Both the position numbers and the translations under genes were made by a program. The notes beneath the pieces are model-generated. The model was given only the letters and a program-made list of their open reading frames with translations, had not been told where the DNA came from and made no database searches. From Candidatus Cloacimonadota bacterium (lineage in GTDB: Bacteria > Cloacimonadota > Cloacimonadia > Cloacimonadales > Cloacimonadaceae): 48,276 nucleotides of DNA. Shown one piece after another: positions 1 through 9,300 of the stretch (its first letter is position 1; each line of letters begins with the position of its first letter). The stretch is taken from NCBI GenBank assembly GCA_023228285.1, contig JALOBM010000010.1, positions 1 to 48,276 on the forward strand, written 5' to 3'.

Positions 1-220
1 CTTCGTCTGGTTTTTGGCTGCCTTCACACAGAAGTACTAGCCCGCCACCAAATGCGTCAACGCACCAATCTGCTTTTCGCATTGATTCTATATCTGGATA
101 TTTGATTATCTTCGCGACTAGTGGCATGCCATTAACTATTGCCACAGGAGGCAACACGATGACATTTTCGCTTTTGATACCCAAATCCAATAGCAGCTGT
201 TTTGTTACGAGGATCATCAT
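1..220 (-). CDS. Hypothetical protein, 3' end cut by window edge
   Basis: An open frame starts at a double ATG (220-215) and runs off the left edge, giving 73 residues that begin MMILVTKQLLLDLGIKSENV. The visible part has alternating hydrophobic strands (NVIVLPPVAIVNG, GGGLVLLCEG) and reads like a small alpha/beta protein. I recognise no family. The start is supported by AGGTAGA just upstream of the first ATG. The gene lies 74 bases downstream of the adenosine-deaminase-like gene in the same direction, so the two may be co-transcribed. A 29-base tandem duplication covers its first codons and the leader just upstream. The copy nearer the leader gives only a nine-residue frame, so it does not extend the protein. 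The frame is convincing; the function is unknown. Confidence 0.6.
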   Translation of the reverse strand, partial: MMILVTKQLLLDLGIKSENVIVLPPVAIVNGMPLVAKIIKYPDIESMRKADWCVDAFGGGLVLLCEGSQKPDE

Positions 221-255
221 TCTACCTGTTTTGTTACGAGGATCATCACTCTACT
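198..255. repeat. 29-bp tandem duplication, two copies
   Basis: Bases 198-226 and 227-255 are the same 29-base unit, starting TGTTTTGTTACGAGGATCAT, with two differences near the end. The left copy contains the start of the minus-strand gene ending at the left edge. The right copy sits in its leader and carries a second, out-of-frame ATG. It looks like a recent slippage or recombination duplication of a translation start. Confidence 0.9.
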
Positions 256-264
256 GCAATCACC
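253..264 (-). promoter_or_regulatory. Recurrent 12-mer motif GGTGATTGCAGT, copy 1
   Basis: On the minus strand this reads GGTGATTGCAGT and is preceded by TTA. It lies between the stop of the adenosine-deaminase-like gene and the start of the cut gene, about 32 bases upstream of that ATG. It is one of five copies of GGTGRTTGCAGT in the window, all on the minus strand. The role is unknown; a protein- or RNA-binding site in a leader is possible. Confidence 0.45.
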
Positions 265-294
265 TAAGAATAAAATACGTCTTGATTGGATGTA

Positions 295-1224
295 TCAACC
301 TATGATTCTTGAATCCATTGCTGTTTCGTATAATTCACCGGTGTCCGCGCCAATCGTTTTCGCTAGCTCATATTCTTTCTTCAATGTGCAATTAAACTGC
401 ACCGGATCGTCTGTTCCAATAGTAATTGCACATCCATTTTGTTGCATCTGTTTGAGTGGATGCTCAGATATATTTTGTATGGCTTTTGTATAGATGTTAC
501 TACTAATAGACATATCAAATACTATATCATGATTATTGGCATTAATTTGCTGTTCTATTGTCGTATAGATACCATGTGCAATCCTCGATACTTTTAATGA
601 ATTTATTGCTATATCGACATTGCTGCTGGTACCAGGTCTTTCACCGACATGTGCACGAACAACCTTATCACACTTACGCCATTTGGTTAATAGATCTGGA
701 TATAATGACCAATCTGCCATCGTTTCATCAGACACAAAATCGACACCGACAACCAGATACCGCAAATCATTTATGGATTTTAATGTGCGTACTTGTAGTT
801 CTTTTGGCCAAGTATAACTAATAGACAGCAAGAAATTCATGCTTACATGGCAATCTGCCGCTACTTTACTCAATATCCCAAAAACTCTCTCACCAGCATC
901 GGCCAAATTCCTGTTTATATCGAACTTATTTAATGATACCGTAAGTGTAGTGTGTCCGATGTTTTCTGCTATTAGATCGGAGCATAATTGTTTTGCAGCT
1001 AACTCAATCGACCAATCATCCCACACAATCTTATTAAAAATATTGAATCTGGTACTGAAATAGTCAAATTGAAACGAGAAACTATTAACGTTGGATATTT
1101 CGACTTGCTGTTTAACGTCTTCTAAGCTTCTTGATATATCTAGCCGATCTTGTTTCTGGATAATTTCCCATATGGTTTCTGGGCTAATAGAACCGCTGAA
1201 ATGTCTGTGATTATCGACGAACAT
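295..1224 (-). CDS. Adenosine deaminase-like metal-dependent deaminase
   Basis: The 309-residue product carries the full active-site signature of the adenosine/AMP deaminase family (zinc TIM-barrel hydrolases that turn adenosine-type nucleosides into inosine-type ones). The N-terminal metal motif is NHRHFSGS (H6, H8). VRAHVGE supplies the third metal histidine H192 and catalytic E195. RIAHG supplies H217. TIGTDDP supplies D272 and D273. The SISSN...EHPL region matches the family's substrate-pocket stretch. An upstream in-frame TTG at 1296 would add 24 residues, but the family starts just before HxHxxGS, so I chose the ATG at 1224; its ribosome binding site is weak. Length is close to the family's usual 330-350. 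The substrate could be adenosine, deoxyadenosine or a modified adenine nucleotide. A phage could use it for nucleotide salvage or to remove a defence-related nucleotide; neither is shown here. Confidence 0.85.
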   Translation of the reverse strand: MFVDNHRHFSGSISPETIWEIIQKQDRLDISRSLEDVKQQVEISNVNSFSFQFDYFSTRFNIFNKIVWDDWSIELAAKQLCSDLIAENIGHTTLTVSLNKFDINRNLADAGERVFGILSKVAADCHVSMNFLLSISYTWPKELQVRTLKSINDLRYLVVGVDFVSDETMADWSLYPDLLTKWRKCDKVVRAHVGERPGTSSNVDIAINSLKVSRIAHGIYTTIEQQINANNHDIVFDMSISSNIYTKAIQNISEHPLKQMQQNGCAITIGTDDPVQFNCTLKKEYELAKTIGADTGELYETAMDSRIIG

Positions 1225-1341
1225 AATTTTTAAATTGGTTGAGTGAGATTGTAGAGTACATAAGATACTGTCGATAGTTCCACACGTAGTAGCCAAATAT
1301 AAAATTGTAACAATAATGTCCAGTTATCTCTGGAGTGACAC

Positions 1342-3789
1342 ATGAATATTTTGGAAAGAATAGATTCAGCCATCGATAAAGTCGTTGCCGAAGCAGACGA
1401 CGAAGGTGGCAATCGTCCTATAAAGACAGTATTATCTAAGAAATCGCGGGTCATTGACGTAAATGATCAGCAAGCTAGAATGCGTGCCATAAAAAATTGT
1501 AAAGGTCCGTGTGTTGGATGGGACGATTATGTGGCGGGACGTGATTATACACCTCCGATGTACTGGAAGGATAAAGATGGCGGTCAAGAAGGCCCATACG
1601 ACATTAAAATACAAATCCCGTATGGACCAGAAGATGAAGGGGGTGGTGGTATAATATCACCGAAAGAGGGAGAAATAACAAAAGACAATGGAGAAAAAGT
1701 AAATTTCGATCGAAATCCCTTTAGTAGGAAGTATGGTGGTGTCAGGCCGTGGGCTCCCGGCGAAGTAGTACTAACGATGACAAATAAGAGTGACGAAAAA
1801 GCAAATGAGGGTATATTATATAAGGTTGCTAGAAAGGCTTGGGTATCTAGGGCTGCCTTGGCTGTTCACGGCAAATACGACGAAACCGACATCGATGATG
1901 CTGTAATGCGTGGTGCTTTTGTGGTTCTGCGTGAATTGGGCAGAGATGAAATGCGTGATGGAGTCAGGTTTACTAGTTTTCTTGGCGCAGCACTCCAGCA
2001 GGGTATGAAGGCTGGAGTTCCGGCTGGATATCATGACGAGTATAGAAAAGCCAGAGGTTTGCGTAGGAGAATAATTCCAATCGCAAAGCAAGCTCTAAAG
2101 AGTATTATAGTTGGCGGATCGACAGATGACGAAATCCGCAGATTGGATGCCGAATATGCCGGGATCGACAGCAAACCCAGCCCTAAAAATCCTTATGGTA
2201 ACCTTGTTACTAAATTATATAAGGTAAAAGATCTGCTTCGTCGTGCTATGATATCGGGAGATGCTTCTTCGATACGCAGTGCCATAGAAGAGACAGAGAA
2301 AATCTTTGACAAAATAGCTGAAGAAGAAGAATCATACAGGGTGCTTGGGTCTGTGACACAAGGAGCTGTTGGTAAAAAATCAAGAGATTATGGTGCTATG
2401 GGCCAATATAGAAAAGCTGAGGAATTACTGGAGGCTCAGAGAGAAATAGCTACACGCATAATCAAATGGCTCAGGAATGGTGAGTCTTTTGATACTGCAA
2501 AGATGCTTGAGAAGTCTCAAAAATTGTGGGACGAATTTAAAACATCACACCCAGAGAACCAGCTACTCAAGAGACATAAAAAATCTAGTGATAAGGACGA
2601 CTACGGTAGTGATGACGAAGCCATAGAAAGCAGATATGATAATCCAGAGTTCGAAGCGATAGAGTTTTGTGATTCTGACGCGATATTTGAAGGCGTCTAT
2701 ACTTCTCCATTCGAGAAGAAACAAGAGGATCTACCTAGCTCTCGCGGATCAATAGGGCTAATAGCAATAAAAGAAAAATTGGATGAAGCAATAAGATCCA
2801 AGGATATTTATAAATTAGAGGATTTCATTAGTATGAGTGAAAATGAGCAACAGCTTATCAAAGCAAGAGAAGAAGACAAAGCACGACGTATCGGTGCTGC
2901 TGGACTAACGACTACGAGTGATGATACCGGTAAAGAATCAGAGAGAACAAACTTTGCGAAGAAAGATGCAGCATCTGAAAGAATGAATGAAGAAGACCGT
3001 GAGAAACTTGGTATGGTCATTTCCAAAGTCTCACCATATCGTGATGATAGGCTAGAACGGAAGAAGCATGCCGAAGAAGCATCAGTTATGCTCGATGCGA
3101 TTAGTAGTGCAGTTGATGATTACATTGCAGCAAAATCAGAAGGGGTCGATACAACAAAGCCCAAGCACGATCTAGCCAACATCGCCAGGGATCTCGACTC
3201 AAGCCTTGGTGAGTGGCGGCAAGAGATCGAGTCAATTCTCAGAATGACCGCTGGTGCAATTAGGCTTGGTAGTGAGTTTGGTGACGTTCGTATGGAAATC
3301 AATGATCTAAAGAAAATCGCCAAACAAGATGTAAAACTACAACCATCACCAAATGCAGTTACGGTACCACAATATAGAATGCTACTGCGATACTATGGCA
3401 TCAGTAACTATCCAGAGCGTGGAACACCAGACGATCCGGAGATTGACGAAAACGGCGAAATGTCCCAATGGGCTGCTGCTGGTTATCCTGCTGTTATGGA
3501 GGGAGAGCCAGGTAAGAAATCGATTGCGTACATTTGGACCGACATTTACGATACTGTCGATGAAAATGGTGAGCATGTTCCTTCTGTTTCTAGTGCACGC
3601 ATTTCGAAACAGAAGGGTATAGCGATTTCAAAATTCTTGTCTGCTGCCGAGGACGTTCAACAACAATTTGGTGAAAGTCTTGGTGTTGATTCGATTGAAT
3701 ACAAGATGATTACCGAATTCACCAAGAAATTATACAGGATGGTTGTTGAAGACGTATTACCCGGTGCGACAAAAATAATCTATGGCTAG
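1342..3789 (+). CDS. Large charged protein with a sigma-70 region-2-like stretch
   Basis: The 815-residue, highly charged, mostly helical protein has a clear GGAG ribosome binding site (CTGGAGTGACACATG). No known domain covers most of it. Residues about 158-225 resemble sigma-70 region 2: a basic helix (LYKVARKAW), then DETDIDDAVMRGAFVVLREL, which fits the 'D-x-x-Q-E-x-F-x-x-L' helix, then DGVRFTSFLGAAL, which fits the 'G-x-R-F-S-T-Y' segment. There is no obvious region 4. The remainder contains long Glu/Lys/Arg-rich helices. It is the only plus-strand gene in the first 20 kb, and its 3' end overlaps the next minus-strand gene by four bases. It could be a virion or virion-associated protein, or a divergent transcription factor embedded in a bigger protein. 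The gene call is firm; the sigma resemblance is by eye. Confidence 0.75.
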   Translation: MNILERIDSAIDKVVAEADDEGGNRPIKTVLSKKSRVIDVNDQQARMRAIKNCKGPCVGWDDYVAGRDYTPPMYWKDKDGGQEGPYDIKIQIPYGPEDEGGGGIISPKEGEITKDNGEKVNFDRNPFSRKYGGVRPWAPGEVVLTMTNKSDEKANEGILYKVARKAWVSRAALAVHGKYDETDIDDAVMRGAFVVLRELGRDEMRDGVRFTSFLGAALQQGMKAGVPAGYHDEYRKARGLRRRIIPIAKQALKSIIVGGSTDDEIRRLDAEYAGIDSKPSPKNPYGNLVTKLYKVKDLLRRAMISGDASSIRSAIEETEKIFDKIAEEEESYRVLGSVTQGAVGKKSRDYGAMGQYRKAEELLEAQREIATRIIKWLRNGESFDTAKMLEKSQKLWDEFKTSHPENQLLKRHKKSSDKDDYGSDDEAIESRYDNPEFEAIEFCDSDAIFEGVYTSPFEKKQEDLPSSRGSIGLIAIKEKLDEAIRSKDIYKLEDFISMSENEQQLIKAREEDKARRIGAAGLTTTSDDTGKESERTNFAKKDAASERMNEEDREKLGMVISKVSPYRDDRLERKKHAEEASVMLDAISSAVDDYIAAKSEGVDTTKPKHDLANIARDLDSSLGEWRQEIESILRMTAGAIRLGSEFGDVRMEINDLKKIAKQDVKLQPSPNAVTVPQYRMLLRYYGISNYPERGTPDDPEIDENGEMSQWAAAGYPAVMEGEPGKKSIAYIWTDIYDTVDENGEHVPSVSSARISKQKGIAISKFLSAAEDVQQQFGESLGVDSIEYKMITEFTKKLYRMVVEDVLPGATKIIYG

Positions 3790-4916
3790 TTTCCGACTTT
3801 TAAACCAGCCAACGATCCTTCTTTTTTGTCTTTGCGTTTGTCAGCATTTAAAATATCATTAAATGTGGCTTCGTCGCAATAATTTACATAAATCATCCCG
3901 GACGGTTCTGCTTGCCAATAACCAATCTCATTCGGATCAATGCCGACTTCTTGGTCGATTCTAGCACCAGCACCAATCTCGAGCATTTTCTTTTGAACAA
4001 CCGATCTGCTCATACCTCTCGTAATATGTGCCTTGTTACTGATAAGCTCGGCTGAACAACAGTTATTGATACATTGTACGGAATCATTGATCATAAGCGT
4101 TGAGCCTGAGTCGAAGCCCATATCAGTTGAAACACAGCAGCAATCCATCTTACCTGTTGGGCCAAGCGGTCCTTGTGGTCCAACTGGCCCGGTTACACCA
4201 GTGGGGCTACAGGACGATGTAGAAGAGAACGACATAGTTTGTACTAGGCCGCTATGTTTTTTCCAAGAGTTAGTGTGTTGAGGTGTCGGTTGAGCGTAAA
4301 GAGCATAAGGATTTTTTCTAGGCTCTTTACTGAGATAAAAAGCGAATCCAATAGCCCAAACGCGGTCTTTACCGATAACCTGAGCAGCAACACCACGCGC
4401 TACATCTTCAGTGATGATGTATTGCCTCACTTCACCATTTTCATTGCGAAAGCCATCAATCCATAAATATTGACCAGTTGTTGTCGATATATAATTTTGT
4501 GCTGGCCACTTGTAGCCGCAATCTGGACAAAAGCGATCTTGTAGAAAAGCTTTATTGTGAATTGGGCAATTTTCACGATATTGTTCCAAGTTAAGCTCAG
4601 TAACTTTTTTACCAGTCACTGGGTTTATACCTTGGACGCTCACAACGATTGCGATATCGTATTGGCTGTTATTCATCGTGAAATCGAACCATAAGCCACG
4701 ACCTGTTCTGACTGGTACGAAATAACTGCTCGCTTTACTAGAACCGTGCATCCAATTTGCTGGACACGCGGGATACTCATCAACAGGATAGGCAGGAATA
4801 TGACAATGTGGAGGTAATCTATTTAACGATTCTCCAGTTAAGGCTTCTGGCATATTGATACGTGCACGCAAACCATTTACTTCCATTGTCGCACTTTGAC
4901 TGGCTATTGTAAACAT
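3786..4916 (-). CDS. Unknown protein with zinc-knuckle-like motif and collagen-like segment
   Basis: The 376-residue product is preceded by CGGAGAACATTATG, a good ribosome binding site. Residues 117-133 contain CPIH...CPDC (C117, H120, C130, C133), a likely small zinc-binding turn. Residues 239-256 form a short collagen-like Gly-X-Y run (TGVTGPVGPQGPLGPTGK). This is followed by a Cys cluster (DCCC near residue 260, then CINNCC). The N-terminal half has many aromatic and beta-type stretches. Collagen-like runs are common in phage fibre and virion surface proteins, so a structural role is plausible but not shown. A perfect 8-bp hairpin lies 23 bases upstream of the start. The 3' end shares a CTAG double stop with the converging plus-strand gene. 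Confidence 0.7.
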   Translation of the reverse strand: MFTIASQSATMEVNGLRARINMPEALTGESLNRLPPHCHIPAYPVDEYPACPANWMHGSSKASSYFVPVRTGRGLWFDFTMNNSQYDIAIVVSVQGINPVTGKKVTELNLEQYRENCPIHNKAFLQDRFCPDCGYKWPAQNYISTTTGQYLWIDGFRNENGEVRQYIITEDVARGVAAQVIGKDRVWAIGFAFYLSKEPRKNPYALYAQPTPQHTNSWKKHSGLVQTMSFSSTSSCSPTGVTGPVGPQGPLGPTGKMDCCCVSTDMGFDSGSTLMINDSVQCINNCCSAELISNKAHITRGMSRSVVQKKMLEIGAGARIDQEVGIDPNEIGYWQAEPSGMIYVNYCDEATFNDILNADKRKDKKEGSLAGLKVGN

Positions 4917-4938
4917 AATGTTCTCCGATTAAGAATGG

Positions 4939-4958
4939 CGGACCCCATACGGGGTCCG
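4939..4958. promoter_or_regulatory. Perfect 8-bp inverted repeat in the leader of the minus-strand gene
   Basis: CGGACCCC and GGGGTCCG flank a four-base ATAC loop. The hairpin is GC-rich in an AT-rich setting and lies 23 bases upstream of the minus-strand ATG at 4916, just before its ribosome binding site. No T-run follows on either strand, so it is not a standard intrinsic terminator. It could be a translational operator or an RNA stabiliser or processing site. Confidence 0.55.
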
Positions 4959-4993
4959 ACCAAAGGTTAATAGATAATTAGACGCTGCGATTC

Positions 4994-5005
4994 ACTGCAA
5001 TCACC
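4994..5005 (-). promoter_or_regulatory. Recurrent 12-mer motif GGTGATTGCAGT, copy 2
   Basis: The minus strand reads AAGAGGTGATTGCAGTGAAT, just after the stop of the gene ending at 5008 and about 77 bases upstream of the ATG at 4916. The GAGGTG followed by GTG could also start a five-codon leader (GTG AAT CGC AGC GTC TAA). The same 12-mer occurs five times in the window. Confidence 0.45.
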
Positions 5006-5007
5006 TC

Positions 5008-5907
5008 TTACATTGCACGATTCTTACCAAGATTGAAAGGATTATTGGCCTTCAAAGTCTTATACTCAGCTTCCGTCATCTTTTTGCCGAGTAGAACACG
5101 AAGACTCGGAAGATTTTCAAGCTTTTCGCGTTCGAGGTAGAGCTTTGTTGCTTCAATACATCTCCTGTCAACCATTTTATCGGAAGTAGCAAGACTATAT
5201 ACATCAAGCTCATGCGTCTTGCTCATGTCTATCTCACGTGTCTCTGTTACAGCGAGATATAGAATTCTCTTTGTTCTCCAATCGACTTTATCCCAATCGC
5301 ATCCGATTGAGGATACACCATTACGCAACGCTACACCTGGGAACAACGGGTGTTCATTCGTTACTTGATCTGGTCGTTCTCCGACAGAATATGTGAAACG
5401 AATACTTCCATCAGTGCCGATGTACGTAAGCATTTCTCCGTGATCATCAAGTTCATTGAGGAGTCTTAGAGAAACTTCCTTGTTGACTGTATCGTCATCG
5501 TTGAACACAATAAACTTCTTGCCCTCTGAGAAGAACTTCAGCCGCTCTGCTACCGGAGTTTTCAATTGCTTCGGATCATAAGCATCAAGAAGTTGCGATG
5601 GCGTCATCGCTTTTGCAAGCTTATCTGGGTCGCTCTCTTCCAGAATTACTTTTTGAACTTGCCCCTGTTGTTGATCACCACGGAATAGCGTTGCTATTCG
5701 TCTGGCTAGAATACGTGGAGCACCACATTCTTCTAAATCTTCCCAACTTGCTGCAGATAAAGTGTCTTCTGATGAGCCACCCATATCTGTGAGATTGTTG
5801 AAGAATGCCACAATGTCGATTGGCTTGGTGCTTTTAGAATTGTGTGCTTCGAGAATGGCACGCGCACCGTCGAGTTTACTATCTAGACTGCAACCACCTA
5901 GTGTCAT
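5008..5907 (-). CDS. Hypothetical protein, 299 residues
   Basis: A textbook ribosome binding site (AGGAGGTGTCTCATG) fixes the start. The protein is mixed alpha/beta and charged. Residues about 30-75 form a helical bundle (IVAFFNNL, ASWEDLEECGAPRILARRIATLF) that resembles small SAM- or death-like interaction domains, but this is only an impression. Residues 130-200 are beta-rich (KKFIVFNDDDTV, YIGTDGSIRFTYSVGE). The C-terminus is helical and basic. I recognise no family or catalytic motif. A (TAG)n-type triplet repeat directly precedes its ribosome binding site, and the recurrent GGTGGTTGCAGT motif falls inside codons 4-7. It is probably in one transcript with the downstream gene ending at 3786. 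Confidence 0.65.
   Translation of the reverse strand: MTLGGCSLDSKLDGARAILEAHNSKSTKPIDIVAFFNNLTDMGGSSEDTLSAASWEDLEECGAPRILARRIATLFRGDQQQGQVQKVILEESDPDKLAKAMTPSQLLDAYDPKQLKTPVAERLKFFSEGKKFIVFNDDDTVNKEVSLRLLNELDDHGEMLTYIGTDGSIRFTYSVGERPDQVTNEHPLFPGVALRNGVSSIGCDWDKVDWRTKRILYLAVTETREIDMSKTHELDVYSLATSDKMVDRRCIEATKLYLEREKLENLPSLRVLLGKKMTEAEYKTLKANNPFNLGKNRAM
5887..5898 (-). promoter_or_regulatory. Recurrent 12-mer motif GGTGGTTGCAGT, copy 3 (inside a start region)
   Basis: The motif overlaps codons 4-7 of the gene starting at 5907. It is identical to the copy at 6031-6042 and differs at one base from the other three copies. Confidence 0.4.
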
Positions 5908-5917
5908 GAGACACCTC

Positions 5918-5950
5918 CTACTACTACTACTACTTCTACTGCTACTACTG
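5918..5950. repeat. Triplet repeat (CTA/TAG)n, eleven units
   Basis: Eleven imperfect CTA units (some CTT or CTG) run up to the ribosome binding site of the minus-strand gene at 5907. Read on the transcript strand they are TAG triplets, i.e. a row of stop codons in one frame. The repeat lies in the leader, so a change in length would alter leader structure rather than the protein. Confidence 0.85.
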
Positions 5951-6030
5951 CACGGATTTCATCGCGACAAGCGATATCGTATCCGCAACGATTTCTGTCT
6001 TATCTACTATGTGAAATACATATCACATGT

Positions 6031-6042
6031 ACTGCAACCACC
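6031..6042 (-). promoter_or_regulatory. Recurrent 12-mer motif GGTGGTTGCAGT, copy 4
   Basis: It lies 15 bases downstream of the small gene ending at 6057 and about 124 bases upstream of the ATG at 5907. It is identical to the copy inside that gene's start. The rest of the 5951-6056 stretch holds no gene I can support. Confidence 0.45.
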
Positions 6043-6056
6043 AACGTTAAAATACA

Positions 6057-6290
6057 TCACATGTCATCTGCTATTTCTTCAACTCTTGAGTCCATTCCCA
6101 TCTCTTTGGCTTCTACTTCAAGAGCAAGATCTTCAGGGAAATAGTCCTTCAATTCATCAACAATTTCGTTTATATCTCTTAAACTTGCTTCAACAACAGA
6201 GTCATCGCCATCTTCCAATGCTTCGAAGGCATCTTCTACATGATGTGAAATGAGAATTAGATGATTTTGTAATACATCTAGTGGGATCAT
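6057..6290 (-). CDS. Small acidic helical protein, 77 residues
   Basis: A short, strongly acidic product (MIPLDVLQNHLILISHHVED...) with two predicted amphipathic helices rich in Glu, Asp, Leu and Val. It shows no cysteines, membrane segment or known motif. The ribosome binding site is weak (GGTGTTAT before the ATG). The gene lies 18 bases downstream of the first propeller gene in the same direction, so it probably depends on that transcript. Similar small acidic proteins in phages are often inhibitors or chaperones, but nothing here shows that. Confidence 0.5.
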   Translation of the reverse strand: MIPLDVLQNHLILISHHVEDAFEALEDGDDSVVEASLRDINEIVDELKDYFPEDLALEVEAKEMGMDSRVEEIADDM

Positions 6291-6308
6291 ATAACACCAT
6301 ATTTCTAA

Positions 6309-9300
6309 CTAAAATTTGTTGAAATATCGCGCGAGTGGAAAGTCAATTTGTATATCAATCATAGGTGCACCAATTTTTAAGAATGTTGTTGTATTATATG
6401 GCATACTATAAATTGTTCCGTTGGTAGTCATAACGCCTCCGGCCCATTTTAATGTACCAGCACCGACGCTACCGAAAGTTGTAGCAATATCTGTAGTTGG
6501 ATCAATTTTCAATACAGTCGCACTGCTGTATGGTATACCATATATTATACCGTTAGGAGCAAGAGCACCACCAACCCATTTGTCTGTTCCAGTTAAACTT
6601 CCGAATGTGGTGGCGATGCTTGTCGATGGAGTCATCTTTAAGACTGATGTACTTGTATACGGGATGCTATATATCGATCCGTTTGGTGCGAGAACGCCAC
6701 CAATCCATCCTGCATTAGTTGTAGCACCTGGTATACTACCGAACGTCGTGGCAGTATCGGTCGTCGGATCGATTTTTAAAAATGCTCCATTTATTTGCTG
6801 CGATCCAACAGTTAGTCCACCATTTACTGTATTTTGGTTTAGGTACTCAAAGGATAACCATGCGGTAGATCGTACAGTCGTAGAGATTCGGAACTCATCG
6901 AGATAGCCGAGCATTTTATGTGCAGCATCATTGCCACCAATATATTCAATCATGTTGGCGAATGATAGTGCAGAAGTATCACCACCAGCAGCGGCACCAT
7001 TTATATAATATGTAAGAACTGATGTTCCATTCCATGTTATGGCGATATGTGACCATGTATCAATTGGATATCCAGATGTTGAAGTTGCGAATTGTTTTAC
7101 ATTCTGTTTCAAGCAAATCAACGAGTTTGTCGATCCATTAGCGGTATAATACAACAGTATAGCGTTAGTTGTATTATCTATAATATTTCTTGAAGTTGAT
7201 GGTGTAGATGCTTTAATCCATGTACTTATAGTCCAAGCCGAATTTACGGCAGGAAGTGCTGCAGCTGGGATTGCTATATTTGCGCTTCCGTTCCAATAGC
7301 CACATCCACCAAGCTTTCCACTAGCAGCCGTTACACTCGCGTTGGTGCCGGTGTTTGCGAATGATGTAGAATCAGAGACAGATAGCGTAGATCCATTACC
7401 AAAATGATATACACTTTTAAAATAAGCATCCCAAGTACTCGTCGTTGTGCTTAGTGCAGTGGCCGACTGGTTACCATAATACATAAAAATTACGGTATCT
7501 GCTGTAGAAGATACCGTTGGGATCTTGACCCAGAATGCACCAGTAGCCGCACCACCAGTAATAACAAATGAATCTAATTCAGCGTATAAAATGTTATTAC
7601 TTGAATCAGTGAATCTGATATCATTACCGGTTGATAGACAAGCTGCACCAACGTCGGTGTCAGCGTTTAATTGGACGCATAGTGGAAAGTTTGTTAAATC
7701 TGAGCTTACATTCGTATGTGAAATCGTAATTGTTTTGCAGTATGCATATCCAAAATCATTTATAGCACTTGAATAAGGGATACCATAGATCATGCCATCT
7801 GGAGCTAGCACACCACCATACCAATTATACATTGTTGGCAAAGTAGTACCAAAGGTTGTAGCTGTATCTGTCGTCGTATCAATTTTTAAAATTGCACCAG
7901 GTGTGTTTTGTTGTATGCCGATAGTCAATTCACCATTTGCAGCAACTTGATTAGCATATTGAAAAGCCATCCACGCTGCAGAACGTACTGTGTTCGATAT
8001 GCGAACTTCATCTAGGCTACCAGCAAAAGCTTCATTTGAATTGGAGCACCAGCCAATATTTCGAACAGATGTTGAGAATGTTTGTAGGTCAGTCCCATTT
8101 CCAGCGGGAGTACCGTCGATATAAAAGTAATAATTACCGCTAGCATCATATGTTGCTGCGACGTGATGCCAGGCGTTTGCTGTTAGCGTTCCCGTAGATG
8201 CCCAACCAACATATTGTTGTTTTAGTAGTACAACAACAACATTACCAGATCCATCTAAGCTCACAGTAAATTGCTGGCCAGCATTAGAAGAGCCGCCTAT
8301 AACAGTATGTGCAGTACTAACAGTCGTTTCAGTTAAGTATACCCACGCTTCATACGTGAAAACTGGTGTCTGCAGTGAAGCACTATTATTTAGTGCTATT
8401 TTGTATGCACTAGTTCGTGCAAAACCAGTAGCACAACCATCAATCTTACCAGCAGCAGCCGTTACACCGGTGATCGTCCCTGTGTTTGCGTTTACTGTTG
8501 AGTCTGCCGCACTCAATGTTGTTCCGTCGCCTAAATGCCACACACCTCCAAATGTTGAGTCCCAAGTACTGGTAGAGCTTCCAGATATTGCGTATTGATT
8601 ACCATAATACATACGTATTATGGTATCCGCTGTCGAAGATACTGTCGTTACTCGAACCCAGAAAATACCAGTAGCAGCACCACCAGTTATTGAGAAATTA
8701 GCTTTTTCAAAATAGAGAGCATCACCAAAATTATCAGTGAATCTGATATCATTACCGCTCAATTGGCAGGCTGTTCCAACATCAGTATCAGCATTTAACT
8801 GTACACACAAAGGAAAATTTGTTAAATCTGAGCTTACATTCGTATGTGAAATCGTAATTGTTTTATAATATGTATATCTGCAGCCTATATCTGAACGTGG
8901 CATACCATAAATCATCCCGTTCGCTGCAAGTACACCACCAGCATATCTGGTTCCTGTTATATCGCCAAATGTTGTTATTGTGTCTGTCGCTGTATCTATT
9001 TTTAATATTGTTGAAGAATTGTATGGTATGCCATAGATCGATCCATTTTCTGCGAGAACTCCACCATACCATTTCGATGTATCACTATTTAAATTACCAA
9101 AAGTGATACCAACATCTGTTGCTGGGTCGATTTTCAAAACTGTCGTACTATTGAATGGTATGCCATAAATCGACCCATTTTCTGCTAGTGTACACCCAGC
9201 CCATTTCGCAGTTATAGATGTTATATTTGGATTTGTGACGATTGTTGCTATTTGTTGTGAACAAGCAAGATTAGTGCCAGAGCGCATAGATATGGCTCTT

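Noticed and set aside
5762..6253. Plus-strand 163-residue frame with a poly-leucine run
   Set aside because: The leucine run is the CTA triplet repeat read in frame; the frame is antisense to two better-supported genes.
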